Shown here in pieces: positions 1 to 4,898 of a stretch of DNA of 10,252 nucleotides (position 1 is its first letter; each line of letters starts with the position of its first letter). Below the pieces are notes generated by a model that did no database searches, had not been told where the DNA came from, and saw nothing but the letters and a program-made list of their open reading frames with translations. The stretch is taken from the NCBI GenBank assembly GCA_903922745.1, contig CAIXVA010000215.1, forward strand, positions 1 through 10,252, written 5' to 3'. The DNA is from an uncultured Actinomycetes bacterium. GTDB taxonomy: Bacteria > Actinomycetota > Actinomycetes > Nanopelagicales > Nanopelagicaceae. Both the position numbers and the translations under genes were made by a program.

Positions 1-703
1 CCATTGCAAACTTTGTATTAGTTACCCCGCTAGCCAATAGTGCAGCGTAAATCAGTGTCGCTAATCGATTTTCACCATGAATTTCTACTCCAAAGTTTTG
101 TCGCGCAGATAAAACTTCCACTCCCCCATCGATTACTCCAGCAACCCAAGTCGTCTGGCTAAGCTCAGGAGTCATTCTCAATTGCAACTGTTTAAATGAT
201 GCATCGTTACTTTGATCTTCTGTACTTGCCGCGCGTTCAGCAATCGGTGATTGAAATCGATTGTTTAATCTGATTTTAGAAGTTGTAATATCTAGAAATT
301 GCGTCATCTCTAATTCATTAATGACTTTTTCTACAACATCAAGTGGTGCTTCAATCTCAGTACTTATATCGGCCGCGCAATGCTGTCCATCAAATCTTGC
401 AATTATTGCTCTGGCCCCAGGATGATGAATTGAAATCGCGCGATGTGCTGAAGCGATGATTAGAGATTTTTCTTGTTCTGGGTCGGGCTGACTTATGTGA
501 ACACCTTGCTTCAGCCGTGGTTTGGAAGAGTCCATGGCATCATTGCCAGAGCCCTCGATAGTGATTCGTGTAACACGCGCAGGTCGTGAACCTTTTATGT
601 ATCTGCGTGTTATTCGCTGTGTGCTCTTTTCAACTACGGTACGAGGTAATTGAGAAGTTTCCGCGGATTTGGATTCTGCTGTTGGTTTGGTATGTGTGCT
701 CAT
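1..703 (-). CDS. ThiF/E1-like adenylyltransferase-family protein, N-terminal part (runs off left edge)
   Basis: The frame is open from the ATG at 703 to the window edge, giving 234 residues without a stop. Residues 1-56 are a Ser/Thr/Arg-rich tail with no recognisable fold. Residues 60-140 resemble the small N-terminal domain of actinobacterial ThiF-like proteins (KPRLKQG, then a predicted helical segment ending in FLDI). Residues 205-229 (VEIHG, then RLATLIYAALLASGV) align by eye with the start of a ThiF/E1 Rossmann fold, where relatives carry GxGRxG and LLAxSGVG. The glycines are partly lost, so nucleotide binding is doubtful. I inferred the family from this pattern and from its position beside the DUF5679 and YgjP-like genes, an order I recall from other actinobacteria. 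The start is uncertain: no clear ribosome-binding site precedes the ATG at 703, and M57 (ATG at 535) would give a start closer to the recognisable domain. The catalytic region lies outside the window. Confidence 0.5.
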   Translation of the reverse strand, partial: MSTHTKPTAESKSAETSQLPRTVVEKSTQRITRRYIKGSRPARVTRITIEGSGNDAMDSSKPRLKQGVHISQPDPEQEKSLIIASAHRAISIHHPGARAIIARFDGQHCAADISTEIEAPLDVVEKVINELEMTQFLDITTSKIRLNNRFQSPIAERAASTEDQSNDASFKQLQLRMTPELSQTTWVAGVIDGGVEVLSARQNFGVEIHGENRLATLIYAALLASGVTNTKFAM

Positions 704-734
704 GTGCCAAAGGATGCTTATGGCGAGCGCTTCA

Positions 735-744
735 TATGTACATA
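735..744. promoter_or_regulatory. 10-bp palindrome upstream of the ThiF-like gene
   Basis: The sequence TATGTACATA is a perfect palindrome 32 bases upstream of the ATG at 703. Read on the minus strand, TATGTA could be part of a -10 box, but no convincing -35 element lies at the right distance. A small hairpin (755-759 with 767-771) sits just upstream of it. A regulator site or a chance AT-rich palindrome are both possible. Confidence 0.2.
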
Positions 745-837
745 ATCTGAAAACCTGTGGAGTTCACACAGTTTGCTGTCGCTCTGGTTTGATTCAATCA
801 CTCCCAGCAACAAGTGAGTAGGTGTGCCAATCCAAAC

Positions 838-873
838 AAAAGACCCCCACACCGTTAAGTGCGAGGGTCTTTT
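838..873 (-). terminator. Rho-independent terminator after the DUF5679 gene
   Basis: A nine-base stem pairs AAAAGACCC (838-846) with GGGTCTTTT (865-873), with an additional inner CAC/GTG pairing. On the minus strand the right arm ends in TCTTTTGTTT, a usable U-tract, and the hairpin lies about 57 bases past the DUF5679 stop codon. The symmetric A and T ends mean it could also work on the plus strand. It separates the DUF5679 gene from the ThiF-like gene, so the latter needs its own promoter in 704-837. Confidence 0.85.
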
Positions 874-929
874 GTAACGCTAGACGTTCGCAGGTGAACG
901 AGAGCTCACTTACGCGAAACGAAATTTAA

Positions 930-1094
930 TTACTGTGCTTTGCCAAGAATGCGATTGACCTTGGTGCCACACACTGGGCAGATGCCTTGTGCCATGCGAC
1001 GACCAGAGTCAGAAACCTTTACAGTTCCTTCGAAATCACGCTTCTCTTTGCACTTAACGCAGTAAGCGTCACCTTTGTATGTCTCTGCAGTCAT
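930..1094 (-). CDS. DUF5679 domain-containing small zinc-ribbon protein
   Basis: This 54-residue protein begins MTAETYKGDAYCVKCKEKRD and ends in TKVNRILGKAQ. It carries two CxxC pairs, C12/C15 and C39/C42, the usual arrangement of a single-zinc ribbon. The middle segment (DFEGTVKVSDSGRRMAQG) matches the highly conserved actinobacterial DUF5679 family as I remember it, and the length is normal for that family. A strong ribosome-binding site, AGGAGG at 1101-1106, lies six bases ahead of the ATG and supports the start. The gene follows the YgjP-like metallopeptidase on the same strand with a structured 100-base spacer, and a good terminator comes after it. Its biochemical role is not known to me. 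A zinc-binding nucleic-acid or protein adaptor is plausible but unproven. Confidence 0.93.
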   Translation of the reverse strand: MTAETYKGDAYCVKCKEKRDFEGTVKVSDSGRRMAQGICPVCGTKVNRILGKAQ

Positions 1095-1100
1095 TCTTTT

Positions 1101-1106
1101 CCTCCT
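1101..1106 (-). promoter_or_regulatory. Ribosome-binding site of the DUF5679 gene
   Basis: AGGAGG on the minus strand lies six bases before the ATG at 1094. It is a near-perfect Shine-Dalgarno sequence. It is notable here because several plus-strand genes in this window have none. Confidence 0.85.
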
Positions 1107-1110
1107 ATCG

Positions 1111-1154
1111 ACGCTTGCGATCCCGTCGGGATGCTCCCCGTGTGGGGCAGGCGT
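1111..1154 (-). other. Structured leader (possible three-way junction) before the DUF5679 gene
   Basis: An outer stem pairs 1111-1118 with 1147-1154 and encloses two hairpins: ATCCC/GGGAT at 1120-1124 and 1128-1132, and CCCC/GGGG at 1136-1139 and 1144-1147. One outer pair is a T-G wobble on the plus strand and therefore an A-C mismatch on the minus strand, where the gene lies. The element ends five bases from the Shine-Dalgarno sequence of the DUF5679 gene, so it could affect its translation. It could also be a transcriptional attenuator or processing site downstream of the metallopeptidase gene. It matches no RNA family I recognise. Confidence 0.4.
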
Positions 1155-1178
1155 TCGTGTACGAGGTTACTCGCCAAC

Positions 1179-1194
1179 ACGCTTAATTGAGCGT
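1179..1194 (-). other. Small hairpin just after the metallopeptidase stop codon
   Basis: ACGCT (1179-1183) pairs with AGCGT (1190-1194) around a six-base loop, three bases beyond the stop codon of the YgjP-like gene. A second small hairpin, CGAG-GTTA-CTCG, lies at 1162-1173. Neither is followed by a T-tract on the minus strand, so they are unlikely to be efficient intrinsic terminators. Read-through into the DUF5679 gene is plausible. Confidence 0.3.
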
Positions 1195-1196
1195 AT

Positions 1197-1835
1197 CTAG
1201 GCACCTTTATTTAGGAGTTTTTTTAGAGCCTCTGGGGCGGCGAGGGCGGTTTCAGCCGCCTCATACCCGCTCAAATACGCCTCAGCCAGCTCCTCATCAG
1301 GGAAACGGGCTAAGAGCTCCTTGAATTCGGGGCCATGGTCAAAGAATTGCAGGTGGATCGCCTCATGGAAGAGGACGTAATCCAGGGCGTACTCGGGAGC
1401 GCCTTTCAGGCGGTCTGATATCCGAATCGAGCGGTCAACACCGGTGCATGAACCCCAGCGCTCGCGCATTGCCCGCCAGTTCACCGATGATGGTCGAACC
1501 GTAATCTCTGGGGCTAGCTCACTTAATAGTTCGCCTACGCGGATAGAAAGGCTTTCCTCACTCATCGTGGCAGCAGCCTCTTGGGCGCGAATCTTGGCAA
1601 CCATTTCAGGAACCATGGCTCGCTCATCAGCCTTGCTCATTCGGGCTGGAATCGAGACCACGATACGTCCGCCCTGGCGATAGGCAGAGATATTTTTCTT
1701 ACGTCGGGTAGATCTGATGACAATAATCTCGCCCTCTGAGATTCCAGGCAAAGTGTCCTCTTCTAAAGTGGATTCGACGCGAGAGTTACTGGATTCACTG
1801 TGATCGCCCAGATCGGGGGTAAAGAAATCGGTCAC
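1197..1835 (-). CDS. YgjP-like (M48/SprT-type) zinc metallopeptidase
   Basis: Starting at the GTG at 1835 the protein has 212 residues. The metal site is FHEAIHLQFFDHGPEF: H157 and H161 of HExxH with E158 as catalytic base, and H167 as the probable third ligand, the typical YgjP-like arrangement. Upstream, RERWGSC (residues 124-130) is the conserved WGSC segment of that family, and RSTRRKKNISAYRQGGRIVVSIP (41-63) is the usual N-terminal beta region. There is no signal peptide or membrane segment, so it is probably cytosolic. Residues 1-35 are acidic and look disordered. The GTG start is preferred because AAGGGGGAG lies six bases upstream. An ATG at 1865 would add ten residues but has only a weak purine-rich stretch before it. 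The physiological substrate is unknown. It is followed by the DUF5679 gene on the same strand. Confidence 0.88.
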   Translation of the reverse strand: MTDFFTPDLGDHSESSNSRVESTLEEDTLPGISEGEIIVIRSTRRKKNISAYRQGGRIVVSIPARMSKADERAMVPEMVAKIRAQEAAATMSEESLSIRVGELLSELAPEITVRPSSVNWRAMRERWGSCTGVDRSIRISDRLKGAPEYALDYVLFHEAIHLQFFDHGPEFKELLARFPDEELAEAYLSGYEAAETALAAPEALKKLLNKGA

Positions 1836-1841
1836 AATCTT

Positions 1842-1850
1842 CTCCCCCTT
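1842..1850 (-). promoter_or_regulatory. Ribosome-binding site that favours the GTG start at 1835
   Basis: AAGGGGGAG on the minus strand lies six bases before GTG at 1835. The in-frame ATG at 1865 lies upstream of it and would place this purine run inside the coding region. The site decides the start choice for the metallopeptidase gene. Confidence 0.65.
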
Positions 1851-1924
1851 TTGTAGTGTGAGCATTCTTTTCTATGTGAGAACTCTTGCCACAGCTAGTT
1901 ACTGAACGTAGAAAATAGTAGGAC

Positions 1925-1949
1925 ATCTCTCAACTAAACCTTGAGAGAT
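1925..1949. repeat. Perfect 9-bp inverted repeat in the metallopeptidase upstream region
   Basis: ATCTCTCAA (1925-1933) and TTGAGAGAT (1941-1949) are exact reverse complements around a seven-base loop. No T-tract follows on either strand, so it is not an ordinary terminator. The right arm can alternatively pair through GAGAGA (1943-1948) with TCTCTC (1970-1975), enclosing CACC/GGTG (1951-1954, 1962-1965). This gives two mutually exclusive folds about 90 bases before the metallopeptidase start. An operator for a dimeric regulator is the other reading. Confidence 0.6.
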
Positions 1950-2008
1950 TCACCAATTGAGGGTGCGAGTCTCTCGGATTTTCAATGAAAAGGGCTGGAA
2001 ATAAAAAC

Positions 2009-2038
2009 GCTTTACCTCAATAAATAAAGTTTTGTCAA
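2009..2038 (-). promoter_or_regulatory. Candidate promoter for the metallopeptidase gene
   Basis: On the minus strand a perfect -35 hexamer TTGACA (2038-2033) is followed 18 bases later by TAAAGC (2014-2009), a poor -10 match. Transcription would begin near 2003 and give a leader of about 165 bases that includes the competing hairpins. The -35 box is exact, but the -10 box is weak. Confidence 0.3.
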
Positions 2039-2086
2039 CGTAGTGCCGAGTTGATAAACCACTGTCAAAGACTTACTTTACGACTA

Positions 2087-2157
2087 CGAACTCCTCGGAT
2101 AACAGTTCTACATCAGCAAGGGGAAGGCTGATTTAGAGCAAGTGACCGGGGAGTTCG
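2087..2157 (+). ncRNA. Candidate structured small RNA (plus strand), no known family
   Basis: A 12-bp closing stem pairs CGAACTCCTCGG (2087-2098) with CCGGGGAGTTCG (2146-2157) with no bulge. Inside it is a second two-part stem: 2105-2110 with 2134-2139 and, after a one-base mismatch, ATCAGC (2112-2117) with GCTGAT (2127-2132), capped by the nine-base loop AAGGGGAAG. Each stem contains one T-G pair that is allowed only if the plus strand is the RNA; on the minus strand both become A-C mismatches. A T-rich run (CTTTTCTATTT) follows at 2158-2168, as at an intrinsic terminator. A weak promoter candidate lies upstream (TTGTCA at 2032-2037, then TAAACC at 2055-2060, 17-base spacer). It does not match tRNA, tmRNA, RNase P, SRP or 6S RNA as I know them. 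Confidence 0.4.
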
Positions 2158-2205
2158 CTTTTCTATTTCCAGCAGTTGTGTGGCCATTTAATCACCTGAC
2201 GATTT

Positions 2206-2216
2206 GTTCATTGAAC
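2206..2216. repeat. Short palindrome beyond the DUF2342 stop codon
   Basis: GTTCATTGAAC is an odd-centred palindrome with five-base arms. A further GTTCA at 2222-2226 lies nearby. It has no T-tract and its loop is a single base, so it is not a terminator. A regulator site or chance are equally possible. Confidence 0.2.
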
Positions 2217-2236
2217 ACTCGGTTCACTCTTAGAGG

Positions 2237-3544
2237 CTACATCAACCCCGACAAATCATCAGGAATTTCTAAACTCTTCATGAAACTCTCAGCATTCAAC
2301 AAATCTTCTGCTGTTGGAAGAATTCCACTCCACATATGATCTCGTGACTCAATATCTTTCAATTCTCGAATTTGTTTCCAGAAAGCTGTTGCTTCACGAG
2401 CAAGTCGTGGTGAAACCTGTAAACCCAGCATTGATGAAAACAATTGTTGAGCTGGCGCAGAGGTTGCACGGCGGCGGCGCAATGTTTCTTGAAGTGCTGC
2501 GATGTTGGGAAGTCGATCTCCCGCAGCAAGTGCTACAACTTCCTCGCTCCATCCATCAATTAATGCCAATACAGTTTCTAATTTAGTTAACGCATCGCGT
2601 TGTGCTGGAGATTCTTGTGGCGTGAAGACTCCTTCATTCAGCGCGATATTGAAGCTTTCTGGGTTAGAAGGATCAAAGCCATTGCCAGATTCAAAGGCTC
2701 GCTGTGCTTGTTCCTGAATCGCATCCATATCGATGTTGATGCCTTTACCGTAATCAGTAATTGCCGTGCGGATGTAAGAAACTAACCAAGGATTGTGTGC
2801 GAATAACCGCGCAACTGCTGCTTCGCGCAATGCATGGAAGATTCGAACCTCTTCGATTGGAATATCTAAATCTGTTGCCCATTCCTTGATGTTTTGCGGA
2901 ACAAGTGTGGGAAATGCTGAATCCACCAGGGGTAAGCCCACATCGTGTGCGCCTGTCACAGTGCCTGCTAACCCACCAATAGCTTGGCCCAATTGTGTTG
3001 CAATCAATGAGCCGATAAATGAGTTAAGCAGCGCAGAGATCATTCCTACTGGAATCTGCATCTGAGGTTGTTCATCGGTCGGAGTTTCAGGGGCTTCGCC
3101 TTCTCCAAATGATGCTTGATTTAGTAATTCACCAATTGCGGATGACAAGCCAAGTGCCAATGGTTCAACGGATGTTTGCCACCCGGCCAATGTTGTATCG
3201 ACCCAATCAGTGCGGGCTAATGCAACGTTTCCGGTATTGGGAGACTTCGGAAAATGGGTTGCTTCATCAAGCCACAGCTCTGCAATAGAAAATGCCTGCT
3301 CGATATCGGCAACATCATTTGCGCCGACAGGAGAAGAACCTTGCGCCGTTGTGAACTTCTTAGCAGTATCTCTGACAATATTTTTAGGTAAAGCCTCTGT
3401 CGATCCAGTAAATCCAGGACCATTAATTCCAAGCTTTGAAAATTGTTCCTGGATCTGTCGTTGCATCTGTTCTATCATGGCAGCAAAATCGACTGGCTCG
3501 TTAGAGTCCTCGGAGTTTCCTGGTGTGAAACCAAATGGCGTCAT
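2237..3544 (-). CDS. DUF2342 / Zincin_2-family protein (annotated in relatives as zinc-dependent metalloprotease or putative hydrolase)
   Basis: The protein has 435 residues and starts at an ATG with AGGA seven bases upstream. The N-terminus (MTPFGFTPG, then a Gln/Met-rich helix at 20-36) is the usual leader of this actinobacterial family. Residues 165-200 form a Gly/Ala-rich helical segment (SFIGSLIATQLGQAIGGLAGTVTG). The core holds REAAVARLFAHNPWL (240-254), ESPAQRDALTKLETVLALIDGW (311-332), LRRRRATSAPAQQLFSSMLGL (355-375) and PTAEDL (410-415). These blocks match the DUF2342 paralogue in which the expected histidine motif reads GW rather than GH. I see no HExxH, so peptidase activity is uncertain despite the family name. 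No signal peptide is visible. The gene is transcribed away from the 103-residue membrane protein gene, with 119 bases between the starts. Confidence 0.85.
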   Translation of the reverse strand: MTPFGFTPGNSEDSNEPVDFAAMIEQMQRQIQEQFSKLGINGPGFTGSTEALPKNIVRDTAKKFTTAQGSSPVGANDVADIEQAFSIAELWLDEATHFPKSPNTGNVALARTDWVDTTLAGWQTSVEPLALGLSSAIGELLNQASFGEGEAPETPTDEQPQMQIPVGMISALLNSFIGSLIATQLGQAIGGLAGTVTGAHDVGLPLVDSAFPTLVPQNIKEWATDLDIPIEEVRIFHALREAAVARLFAHNPWLVSYIRTAITDYGKGINIDMDAIQEQAQRAFESGNGFDPSNPESFNIALNEGVFTPQESPAQRDALTKLETVLALIDGWSEEVVALAAGDRLPNIAALQETLRRRRATSAPAQQLFSSMLGLQVSPRLAREATAFWKQIRELKDIESRDHMWSGILPTAEDLLNAESFMKSLEIPDDLSGLM

Positions 3545-3663
3545 AGTTGAATCCTCTCAGTCTTGGAACATTTTCGCAGGTAGATTTATTCCCACCATAA
3601 TCACACTTTTTAATGCCTCACGTTCGTTACGCGGTGTCCTTAGCGAACTAGTAGAGTACGGAC
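3545..3663. promoter_or_regulatory. Divergent promoter region between the DUF2342 gene and the small membrane protein gene
   Basis: This 119-base spacer must start transcription in both directions. Toward the right, TAGAGT (3652-3657) lies six bases before the ATG at 3664, an arrangement expected for a leaderless transcript, with no good -35 box. Toward the left, TTAAAA followed after 17 bases by AATAAA is a fair minus-strand candidate. The leftward gene has an AGGA ribosome-binding site at 3552-3555, whereas the rightward gene has none. Confidence 0.45.
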
Positions 3664-3975
3664 ATGTCCAACGCGTTCTCGGCTCTTATCTGGTGGGTAG
3701 TTCCAGCTATCGGCCTAATTGGTGCGCTTGGCTATGTCACGTGGGTATCAAAGTTTGAAGGAAAGTATCAGCAAGAGACTCAGCGCTCCGTTGGGCAGTT
3801 CCAACGTTTTCAGGATTCTCTGCGCGATTCACAAGCCCGCGACGAAGCAGCTGATGATGAAGCAGAGGGCGCAGATGGAGAAACATCAGTAACTCCAGGA
3901 GAAATCAATCTTAATTCTGCTCCACCGACACAAAAGCCTTCACGCATTTCAGTGATTCGTCCGGACGCAAACTAG
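3664..3975 (+). CDS. Small single-pass membrane protein of unknown function
   Basis: I do not recognise the family of this 103-residue protein. Residues 7-28 (ALIWWVVPAIGLIGALGYVTWV) form one membrane helix, with almost no polar segment before it. The lysines at 30 and 34 follow it, so the C-terminal part is probably cytosolic. Residues 30-58 look helical and amphipathic, 60-73 are strongly acidic (DEAADDEAEGADGE), and 74-103 are Pro/Ser-rich and end in RISVIRPDAN. The ATG is chosen because it opens the frame directly before the membrane helix and has a -10-like TAGAGT six bases upstream, with no Shine-Dalgarno sequence. The next gene, the Lon-like protease, begins 13 bases after the stop, so the two are very likely co-transcribed and may act together at the membrane. 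Confidence 0.8.
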   Translation: MSNAFSALIWWVVPAIGLIGALGYVTWVSKFEGKYQQETQRSVGQFQRFQDSLRDSQARDEAADDEAEGADGETSVTPGEINLNSAPPTQKPSRISVIRPDAN

Positions 3976-3988
3976 TTCGGGATCACCA

Positions 3989-4771
3989 ATGCGATTTTCA
4001 CCCCTTCCTAAAGTTGTTACAGCGACTTTAGGAATTTTCTTTGTTTTAGCAACGATCGCTCCGCTTCCATTTGCAATTGTGCTGCCCGGTGAAGCTCAAA
4101 ATATATTTAAAGGTGTAATCACGATTAAAGATCTTGATACCTATCCCGCAACTGGTCGCATTGATTTGATGTCGATTCGCGTTACAAACCCAGATACTTG
4201 GATCGTTGGGCCAGAGCTGGTGTACTCCTGGATTAGCGCAGATCGTGCTGTGTATCCAAAGTCTGCAATTTACCCACCAGGTACAAGTTCCAAAGAGGAA
4301 AGCAAACAAGCAAAGGCTGACATGGTTGGGTCGCAGGATAAAGCCATCAGTGCGGCTATCAATTACCTGCAATCTCATCCCGAAGTTATGAGTAGCGGAT
4401 CCCAAGGTATTGCACGAGCAGCTGCTCTAGATGGAAAGAAAATTAAATTTAAAGTAGGTGAAACTGGCGGTCCTAGTGGCGGGCTCGTATTTTCTATTGG
4501 TCTAGTCGAATTGCTGACTGAAATGGATTTACTCACTCACCGCCATATTGCAGGTACTGGAACCATTGATAACAGAGGGGTCGTTGGACCTATTGGTGGA
4601 ATCAATGAAAAAATCCATTCTGCTCAAAAAGTTGGAGCAACTTTATTTTTTGCCCCAGTAGGCAATGCTGAAGAGATTGCCAACGTTCCCCAAGGAATTA
4701 AGGTCGTCACAGTTGCAACCTTGGCGCAAGCAATTTCTTACTTAGAAAGAACTGCTACTAAAGCTGGCTAA
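3989..4771 (+). CDS. Membrane-anchored Lon-type serine protease, YlbL-like but without PDZ domain
   Basis: The protein has 260 residues. Residues 9-32 form an N-terminal membrane anchor (TATLGIFFVLATIAPLPFAIVLPG); the rest is probably outside the membrane. Residues 45-125 are the usual YlbL-type region (ATGRIDLMSIRVTNPD, then YPPGTS and QDKAISAAINYL). The Lon C-terminal peptidase domain covers about 150-255: S163 in GGPSGG is the nucleophile and K208 in GGINEK the partner of the Ser-Lys dyad, 45 residues apart, close to the Lon spacing. HIAGTGTIDNRGVVGPIGG is the conserved link. In relatives of roughly 340 residues a PDZ domain sits between these parts; here only about 25 residues separate AAINYL from the peptidase domain. 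The ATG is preceded by a weak GGGA eight bases away. Substrates are unknown. Quality control of envelope proteins is a reasonable inference. Confidence 0.9.
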   Translation: MRFSPLPKVVTATLGIFFVLATIAPLPFAIVLPGEAQNIFKGVITIKDLDTYPATGRIDLMSIRVTNPDTWIVGPELVYSWISADRAVYPKSAIYPPGTSSKEESKQAKADMVGSQDKAISAAINYLQSHPEVMSSGSQGIARAAALDGKKIKFKVGETGGPSGGLVFSIGLVELLTEMDLLTHRHIAGTGTIDNRGVVGPIGGINEKIHSAQKVGATLFFAPVGNAEEIANVPQGIKVVTVATLAQAISYLERTATKAG

Positions 4772-4862
4772 AGGAAAACCTGCAAATCCCTTGCAACAAA
4801 ATGATCTTTTTCAGCACTTCTTAAGTTTTAAAGTGGTCATTTGCGCGCTTATATAAGTTGGA
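4772..4862 (+). other. Spacer with weak hairpins between the Lon-like and UPF0182 genes
   Basis: A small hairpin TGCAA/TTGCA (4781-4785, 4791-4795) and a longer imperfect one (4799-4805 with 4836-4842, enclosing CACTT/AAGTG) lie here. No run of T follows either, so termination after the protease gene would be weak. TATAAG at 4852-4857 could be a second -10 box for the UPF0182 gene. Nothing else is visible. Confidence 0.3.
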
Positions 4863-4892
4863 TTGGTAGCCACATTCCCCTTGCGATAGTTT
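4863..4892 (+). promoter_or_regulatory. Candidate promoter giving a leaderless UPF0182 transcript
   Basis: TTGGTA (4863-4868, four of six consensus bases) is followed after 18 bases by TAGTTT (4887-4892). The -10 box ends six bases before the ATG at 4899, so the first base of the RNA would be at or next to the start codon. No Shine-Dalgarno sequence is present, which fits leaderless translation, common in actinobacteria. Confidence 0.45.
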
Positions 4893-4898
4893 TGCCCT

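Larger units (their letters stand above)
1866..2236. other. 370-base gene-free gap holding several inverted repeats
   Basis: I found no credible protein gene here on either strand. In what appears to be a compact genome, a gap this long between two minus-strand genes is notable. It holds, from left to right: a perfect 9-bp hairpin (1925-1949) that competes with a second pairing (1943-1948 with 1970-1975), a minus-strand promoter candidate with a perfect TTGACA (2033-2038), a second TTGACA 30 bases further on (2063-2068), a large plus-strand structure (2087-2157), and a short palindrome (2206-2216). No clear intrinsic terminator for the DUF2342 gene was found. The gap is therefore likely regulatory or RNA-coding. 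Confidence 0.6.

Noticed and set aside
987..1190. Plus-strand open frame opposite the DUF5679 gene
   Set aside because: It is antisense to a clearly conserved zinc-ribbon gene that has its own strong ribosome-binding site and terminator.
1863..1865. ATG as the start of the YgjP-like metallopeptidase
   Set aside because: It lacks a good ribosome-binding site, and a very strong one lies between it and the GTG at 1835. It remains possible but is less likely.
1925..1949. Intrinsic terminator
   Set aside because: The stem is perfect, but no T-tract follows on either strand, so it is listed as an inverted repeat instead.
2087..2157. A tRNA or tRNA-like element of 71 bases
   Set aside because: The closing stem is 12 bp, there is only one internal arm, and no T-loop or anticodon arm can be drawn.
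2142..2339. Plus-strand open frame across the 3' end of the DUF2342 gene
   Set aside because: It overlaps a well-supported gene in the opposite direction, has no ribosome-binding site, and its product has no recognisable features. It also begins inside the candidate RNA structure.
3210..3758. Plus-strand open frame of 182 codons opposite the DUF2342 gene
   Set aside because: It lies antisense to a family-supported gene and runs into the small membrane protein gene in another frame. Its cysteine- and serine-rich product looks like a shadow translation.
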